A stretch of DNA of 64,000 nucleotides from Callorhinus ursinus (Eukaryota > Chordata > Mammalia > Carnivora > Otariidae). The translations under genes were made by a program, and so were the position numbers. Below the pieces are notes generated by a model. The model was not told the origin of the DNA and did not search any database. It worked only from the letters and a program-made list of their open reading frames with translations. Where the stretch lies: the NCBI RefSeq assembly GCF_003265705.1, contig NW_020312968.1:9671434-9735433 (forward strand), written 5' to 3'. How positions within the stretch are numbered: position 1 is the first letter of the stretch; the number at the start of each line of letters is the position of its first letter. Shown here in pieces: positions 57,021 to 64,000 of the stretch.

Positions 57021-58640
57021 ACTAACAAGATGAGAGACCAGAAGATCCAAGCCCTCATCCCCCAGAAAAACAACAATTTAATGGTTTTTTTTTTAAGGGG
57101 TTGATGCTAAGTTGTTATCAACTTTAAATAGATGCTTTTAATCACAAGATATTTCATGCAAGCCTCAGGATAACCACAAAGAAAATCTATAACAGATACA
57201 CACACACACACAAAACAAAAGAATCAAAGCAAATCACTACCAAAATAAAATATCATCAAATAACAAAGGAAGACAGTAAAAAAAAAAAAGAGGGACAAAA
57301 CAACTGTAAACAGAAAATACCTAACAAAATGACAATAGTAAGTTCTACCTATTAATAATTACTCTAAATGTAAATGGATTACACTCCCCAATCAAAAGGC
57401 ATAGAATGGATGAACGGATTTTTAAAAGATCAAGATCCAGTGATATGCTATCTGTAAGACACTCATTTTAGATTTAAGGACACACCTAGGCTGAAAGCGA
57501 AGAGATGGAAAAATATATGCGATGCAAATGGCAGTTAAAAAAAAGCAGAGATGACTACATTTGTATTACACAAAATAGACTTTAAATCAAAAACAAAGAA
57601 GTTATTACATAATTTTAAAAGGGTCAACTCAACACGAAGATATAACAATTATAAGTATACATGAATCCAACGTCAGAGCACCTAAAAGTATAAAGCAAAT
57701 ATCGACAGATCGGAAGGGAGAATTGACAGCAGTACAAAAGGAATGTGTCAACAAGGATGTGGAGAGAAAGGAGCAAGGAGCCTTTCTGCACTGTTGGTGG
57801 GCATGCAAACCACTATAGCCATCCTGGAAAACAGTGTGGAGCTTTCTCAAAATATTCAAAGAGAACTCCCTTGTAATCCGGCAATCTCATTTCTAAGAAT
57901 ATATCTGAAAGAAATGAAATCAGGTATCTGTACTCCCACATTCATAGCAACTTTATTCACAATAGCCAAGATGTGGACACAACCCTAAGTGTTCATTGAC
58001 AGGTGAATGGACAGACATTATATATATATATAACGTATATAAGTTATATCGATCTATCTACATAACAGGCATGATGATATATGTATGGGCATTATATATA
58101 TAAGCAATAGAATATCATCCGGTCTTTTTTTTTTTTTTAGATTTTATTTATTTATTTATTTATTTGACAGAAAGAGACAGCTAGAGAGGGAACACAAGCA
58201 GGGGAGTGGGACCATGACCTGAGCCGAAGGCAGATGCTTAACAACTGAGCCACCCAGTTGCCCCCAATATCATCCAGTCTTAAAAGAGAAGGAAATCCTG
58301 CTGTTGGCCACAACATGGATGAACTTGGAAGACATTAACCATGAATGAATCTGGAGGCTAAGTGAAATAAGTCAGGTACAAAAAGACAAATACTGCATGA
58401 TCTCACTTATATGTGGCATCTAAAATAGTCAAACTCATAAAGGCAAAGAGTAACACGGTGATTTCCAAGGGCTAGTGGGAGGGGAAAATGCGGAAATGTT
58501 GGTCAAGGGGTACAAAGCTTCAGTTATGCAAGATAATTAAGTTCTAGAGATCTAATGTATTACAATGTGACTATAGTTAGCAAAACCCTATTGTGTACTT
58601 GAAATTTGCTAAGGGGTTAGATCTTAAGCGTTCTTACCAC
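57021..58640 (+). mobile_element. Ancient L1M ORF2 block, with AT repeat and SINE
   Basis: 'atgtaaatggattacactcc', 'gacacacctaggctgaaagc', 'ctttctgcactgttggtggg', 'gatgtggacacaaccctaag' and 'gaaatttgctaaggggttag' are L1 landmarks. An (AT)n stretch is at about 58018-58034. A minus-strand SINE lies at 58126-58265. Confidence 0.85.
58126..58265 (-). mobile_element. CAN-SINE, internally deleted, minus strand, with TSD
   Basis: The 140-bp element lost the region between the CT-rich stretch and the B-box side. The TSD has one mismatch: aatatcatccggtct (58111-58125) against aatatcatccagtct (58266-58280). Confidence 0.93.
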
Positions 58641-58654
58641 CAAAAAGAAAAAAG

Positions 58655-58870
58655 GGGTGGGGGCAGTGCCTGGTGGCTCAGTTGGGTAAGGATCCGTCTC
58701 TTGATTTTGGCTGAGGTCATGATCTCAGAGTTGTGAGACTGAGCTCCATGTGGGGCTCCACACTGGTTGTGGAGCCTGCTTAAGATTCTCTCTCTCCCTC
58801 TCCCTCTGCCTCCCCACCCCCTGCCCTCCACTTGCACACACACACACACTCTCTTTCTAAAAAAAAAAAG
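58655..58870 (+). mobile_element. CAN-SINE, old diverged subtype
   Basis: It has the head gcagtgcctggtggctcag and 'gatccgtctcttgattttgg', a (CT)n run, an (AC)n insert and an A-rich end. Confidence 0.85.
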
Positions 58871-58874
58871 GGAA

Positions 58875-59560
58875 AAAGAAAGAAAAATGGGGAGAGGGGA
58901 CAAAAGAGAAGTAGAGAAAAAGAAAATAGTAAGTATGTGAGGTGATGGATGTATTGATTAGCCTGATGGTGATTATTTCATAGTGTGTGCATATATCAAA
59001 ACACATGTCTGCACAACTCCCTCCTGATCACACCCATCCTTCCCTTCCAAGGAATGAAGGGTGGGTCCCCAGATTCAAGTGCTTCGGGTAGGGGGCCAAG
59101 AGGAGAGCAATAGTGTGGCTCCCACACTCCTTGTGAGGAACTTTCTGTGAGCCCATTGCATTTGCCAGTATCCAGTTTTGTATTCTTTTGTTAGACCCAA
59201 TGTCTGTTGGAAGGGAGGCAAAGCTCCCCTTTGAGACCCTCCCTTCAACTCTTGGAAGTACCAAAGACGAGTTAATGCCTGTTGATGACTCTGCTCTGGG
59301 TCCAGCTATCTCAGATCCCGTAACAGGATCCTTTTGAGAAACTGTTCCACCTACACTGTGCCTGGCACCCAGAGAGCCTCTTGCTTCTAGAGCCTCCTGG
59401 TAACAGATGGTGTCTGGTCATTCTCCCCCTGCCACTCAGAGCCCACATGAATGCACAAAATCAGGCCCACAAAAATAGCCAGTGTGCAGCACAAAACAAA
59501 ATGCTCCAGTCTGGCCCCATGTTGAGCTTTTGTTAACAACTACTGATCTATGAAACGCTG
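58875..59560. other. Unassigned non-coding sequence
   Basis: I see no supported gene or repeat. It is the upstream flank of the BTF3 retrocopy. Confidence 0.45.
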
Positions 59561-59576
59561 ATTAAAACCAAGTTGG

Positions 59577-60441
<865 letters not shown>

Positions 60442-60444
60442 AAA

Positions 60445-61529
60445 CAAGTTGAAAACAATTTTTGTTCTGGATTTTACATGTGAACATCTCTGTTTAAACT
60501 GAAGATAGTAGGAGAAAAAGTTGCTACAGTTTTTCACTCACAAAAACAATCTACTCTAGTCCCAAATCAGAATGCTTTCCTTTTATCCCTTCTGTTGCTG
60601 GGGAGATAACAGCAGTTTAGAGTCTAGTAGAGGAAGTTGATTTGACCTTGGCACAAAACTTTTTGTCAAGTCAAGAGATACAGAGGCTGGACATACTCTG
60701 GGCAGTGTGTGAATATCTAGTCAACAGTAGATCAGAGCCATGCACGAGCTGCCAGTCTCAGGACAACTATAGGGACAAGACTTTGGGTTCAGGAGGGTTC
60801 ACCCCAGAGGGTCACAAAAGCTGAATTTAAGGCTTTCCACACCCAGGGAAATGGTCCAGACAGAGAACAGATACAAGTTTCAGAGACAAGCCCCTGAGGT
60901 AGTCAGACATGTCTCGCTGTTGTTCAGTTTTTGCCAAGGGGGTTGCTATGGGAAAGGATAGGCTCAGAGTGTCACGCTATTTGCAATGCACTTGATAGTC
61001 TAAAACATTGTTGTTTGACTACAGCCCTCTGGTCCCCTGAGAGCCACGCCTGGACTGCACTTTCCTGGCCACCTCGGGAGATTCCTGAATGACTTGTGTG
61101 TTCAGCCTTAGTCACATCGAGAACCGCACATTCAGAAAGAGCCCCTTGAAACTGCCTCCTGTTTGAGTTGTTAGGGTGATGATGAGGATATTGTCTCTTA
61201 CGACACACAGGGCCTCCTGAGAGTTGTAATAAAGGAAGTTCCAGGAACAGCTCTTCTTCTCGTGAATAGCTGGTTTATTTTTGCTTTAACGATTGTGTGA
61301 GTCTTGTCACTGGCAGCACTGCCCACTTTGTTTGGGCTGCTGACTGGCTCTGAGTCCAGCCTGTGTCATGCCACCAGCAAAGAGCACAGGATCCTACGAC
61401 ACGTGTCGTATACACCTGAGTCATCCCTGAAACTGACATCTTTCCTACACCAGACTTTTTTGATGGCATTGCCTTTTTATTATTATTTTTTCATCCTGTT
61501 TAATTCTACATGTCTCGGCAAGCCACTTG
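60445..61529. other. Unassigned sequence downstream of the retrocopy
   Basis: I see no supported gene or repeat. Short frames only. Confidence 0.45.
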
Positions 61530-61543
61530 AAACACTCTGTGGG

Positions 61544-61693
61544 GGGCGCCCGGGTGGCTCAGTCGGTCCTGGGATCGAGCCCCGCATCGGGCTCAGCCTG
61601 CTTCTCCCTCTCCCGCTCCCCCTGCTTGTGTTCCCTCTCTCGCTGTGTCTCTCTCTGTCAAATAAATAAATAAAATCTTTTCAAAAAATAAAA
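61544..61693 (+). mobile_element. CAN-SINE, young subtype, internally deleted, with TSD
   Basis: The segment between the A-box side (gtggctcagtcgg) and 'tcctgggatcgag' is missing, with a second small loss near 61600. A perfect 14-bp TSD, aaacactctgtggg, is at 61530-61543 and 61694-61707. Confidence 0.95.
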
Positions 61694-61709
61694 TAAACAC
61701 TCTGTGGGA

Positions 61710-62620
61710 GAGAGATAAGGTATAAACAAGTGAAAATACATCAGACAGGTAACTGACAGAAATCATTTGTTTTAAAATACTTTTACCTCACTTCTTTTGT
61801 AATCTTGCCTTGTCTGCCTTTAAATGGCTGTGTTTCCAAGCCATCATTTTCCTTACTGAAGTGTAGAATGTATTTTTAAATGAATGTGATATTTTTTAAC
61901 TTGATGGATTTATTCTCACTATTGGACTTCCAAATGATGTGCCATACAGAGCTTCTAATGAGCTCTGCAAGAGCATTCTGGGGGTGCTTTCCAAGACAAA
62001 ACAGACTTTTCTAGCTAGGTCTTGGGAGCACCAACAAGCATGGACAGTGGTGGAAAGCAACACAGCCGAATGGAAGAACCTAGCATTCCGAAGTAATATG
62101 TGCGAAGTGTGGAAAGTAGGAGCAGGTCACTCTGGTCTGTATCCTTCCCACTGCCTCCTTCCTCTGGCCACAGTGAATGATCCCCCTTCCTCCTCTGAGC
62201 CTCAGGTTTCTCCTCAGAAAAATAAGGAGAGTTGCCAAGTGGTTAGATCTGGTTAGGAGGACAGCATGGCAGGAAGAGCACAGAACACCGTCTGGGAGGG
62301 CAGGCTTTGAGACAGGGAAGTCCCTGGGAGGGGATGAAAGGGTGGACGGCCAAGCGGCTCAGCTGAGAAGCACCTCCCATCCCAGTTTTGTCCGAGACTG
62401 GCTCCAGGAGGCACATCAGTGCTGGCTGTGAAGCCCGGGGACTTTGGGGGAGGAGGGTCAGAGCGGGAGAGTGAACCAGAGAATCTGTATCAGGAAATGA
62501 CGGATCTGTGTGAGGACAGAAAGGATTATCAGAGTTTTTAGAAATCAAGCAGAGCTTATCGTGTTCACATATAGTTTCAGTTTTTCTCGCTCTACTTCTC
62601 CCTAGTATCATTTTTTAAAA
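61710..62620. other. Unassigned non-coding sequence
   Basis: I see no supported gene. A weak MIR-like patch lies near 62190-62230. Frames at 61939-62431 (+) and 62243-62611 (-) overlap antisense. Confidence 0.45.
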
Positions 62621-62638
62621 AACAGACGTATCTTTTTT

Positions 62639-62806
62639 TTTTAAAAGATTTTATTTATTTGTCAGAGAGAGGGGTGGGGGCGGGCAGAGGAAGAAGCAGG
62701 CTTCCCGCGGAGCAGGGAGCCTGATGCAGGACTGGATCCCAGGACCCCAGGATCATGAACTGAGCCGAAGGCAGCCGCTTAACCCACTGAGCCACCCAGG
62801 TGTCCC
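62639..62806 (-). mobile_element. CAN-SINE, minus strand, with TSD
   Basis: The reverse SINE is flanked by 'cagacgtatctttttt' (62623-62638) and 'cagacatatctttttt' (62807-62822), with one mismatch. Confidence 0.93.
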
Positions 62807-62822
62807 CAGACATATCTTTTTT

Positions 62823-63350
62823 AAATGTCTTTTTATTGCAGTAAAATCCATATATAACATGTGTCACTTTGACCCTAAGTGTGCAGTTCGGTGGCACCAA
62901 GTACATTCACACTGCGGGGCAACCATCACCACCATCGGTCTCCAGAGCGTTTTTCATCTGCCCACACTGAAACTCTATACCCGTTAAACACCAGCTCCCC
63001 ATTCTCCCTTCCCCCAGCCCCTGGCAACCACAATTCTACTTTCCATCTCTACGAATTTAACTATTCTAGGTACCTCATATAAATAGAATCATACAATTTA
63101 TCCTTTTGTGAGCAGCTTGTTTCACTTAGCGTAAAGTCTTCGAGGTTCACCGGTGTTGGAGCAAGTGTCACAATTTCCTCCCTTCTTAAGTCTGAAAAAT
63201 ATTTCTTTGTATACATGTGATACATTCTGCTTATCCATTCATCCATCAGCAGCATAATGCTGCTATGGCCATGGAAATATCTGTTCAAGTTTCTGCTTTC
63301 AATTCTTTGGGAGTATATACCTAGCAGGGGAATTGCTGGACCACAAATAC
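62823..63350 (-). mobile_element. Ancient L1M fragment, minus strand
   Basis: 'cattcacactgcggggcaac', 'ccccagcccctggcaaccac', 'tcatataaatagaatcatac' and 'gcttgtttcacttagcgtaa' are the reverse-complement landmarks of an old L1 3' half. Confidence 0.85.
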
Positions 63351-63354
63351 CTCT

Positions 63355-63830
63355 TTTTTTTTTAGAAGTTTTTATTGCAGAAAATTTCTAACTTGCACAA
63401 AAGTAGAGAGGACAGAATAAGTAGCCCCACATACCTCTCACCCAGCGTCAACCATTTCTGACCCGTGACCAATCCTGTTGCATCCATACTGTCTACTCCC
63501 TTCACCACTGGAGTCCTTTGAAGCAAATCCCAGACACTATATTATTACATTTATAAATGTTTCAGAGTCTACGTAGAGCAGAAATGATCTAGATATTTCT
63601 TAGGAAGTAAGGTACATTGTGAGTGCTTAATTACTAACCACCAAATTGGGCAAATACACATTGAATATTCATCGTTGGTTGGAACTGTTCAAAGTGGCAG
63701 CCTTTTAAAGAAATGTTTTATCATTAAAAACTTTCAAACATACTACAAACTAGAGAAAATTGAACAATGAACTCCTATGTGCCCATCACTCAGCTTCAAC
63801 AACCATCAATAACAAAATGGTACTCCTTTT
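63355..63830 (-). mobile_element. Ancient LINE-type 3' end, minus strand, two related pieces
   Basis: 'tagaagtttttattgcagaa', 'acataccttcacccagcgtc'-like and 'agcaaatcccagacactat' (63355-63560) are old LINE landmarks. A related piece recurs at about 63715-63830 ('gtgcccatcactcagcttca'). Confidence 0.55.
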
Positions 63831-64000
63831 AAAAATGTAGGCATTAGGTTGTTCAAACGATATTCTGATACTTTATTCCTCTGGAGGAGACTACAGGGAC
63901 TGGAAAGGGGCTAACAGCAGGAAGAACCCTTTCGATTCTGGGGAAAGGTTTATTACTCACACCTAAAAGCACATATTTTTAAATGACTGAATCTTTGCTA
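63831..64000. other. Unassigned window end
   Basis: No feature recognised in the last 170 bases. Confidence 0.4.

Overview
This is mammalian genomic DNA, almost certainly from a caniform carnivore. The main reason is about 25 copies of the carnivore tRNA-derived SINE (CAN-SINE/SINEC: GGGGCGCCTGGGTGGCTCAG at the head, a CT-rich middle and an AAATAAATAAAATCTT tail), together with carnivore-type young L1 3' ends. Many SINEs carry the variant CCCACTCCCCCTGCTTGTGTT; from memory I associate this with pinnipeds, but I cannot confirm that here. I see no operons, CRISPR arrays or prokaryotic genes.

The window is gene-poor. (1) Near the middle, on the minus strand, a CpG island (about 35480-36420) contains a first coding exon. 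It encodes a transmembrane segment followed by SSSPQVKNSCPFWAGSS and ends at a GTGAGT splice donor at 35620. This matches the first exon of the ENTREP/FAM189A family, most likely ENTREP2 (FAM189A1). Its start codon, 5'UTR and promoter fall in or next to a 400-N assembly gap (35961-36360). A perfect 47-bp inverted repeat ends exactly at the gap edge, so the sequence beside the gap may be mis-assembled. On this reading, bases 1-35613 are intron 1 and bases beyond the gap are upstream of the gene. (2) At 59577-60441 there is a processed retrocopy of BTF3 (NAC beta subunit) with an uninterrupted 162-codon ORF, 5' and 3'UTR remnants, poly(A) signals, an A-tail and a probable target-site duplication (TSD).

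Everything else is repeats and unassigned non-coding sequence. Young L1 insertions lie at 1-2906, 16023-16707, 20675-21040 (minus), about 43033-43540 and 47719-48710. Many older L1M/L1ME/HAL1-like fragments carry SINEs inside them. There are two probable ERV1-type solo LTRs (19296-19619, 46261-46804), two Tigger-like DNA transposons (3322-3874, about 37506-37930), MIR/L2 relics and several CA/TG microsatellites. Insertion order can be read from TSDs at nested and stacked sites (13636-14076, 16015-16917, 47497-48725, 50021-50488).

I found no evidence of a new biological system. The items most worth checking are the inverted repeat at the gap, the intact BTF3 retrogene, the dimeric 3'UTR of the young L1s, and the re-used SINE target site near 50 kb.
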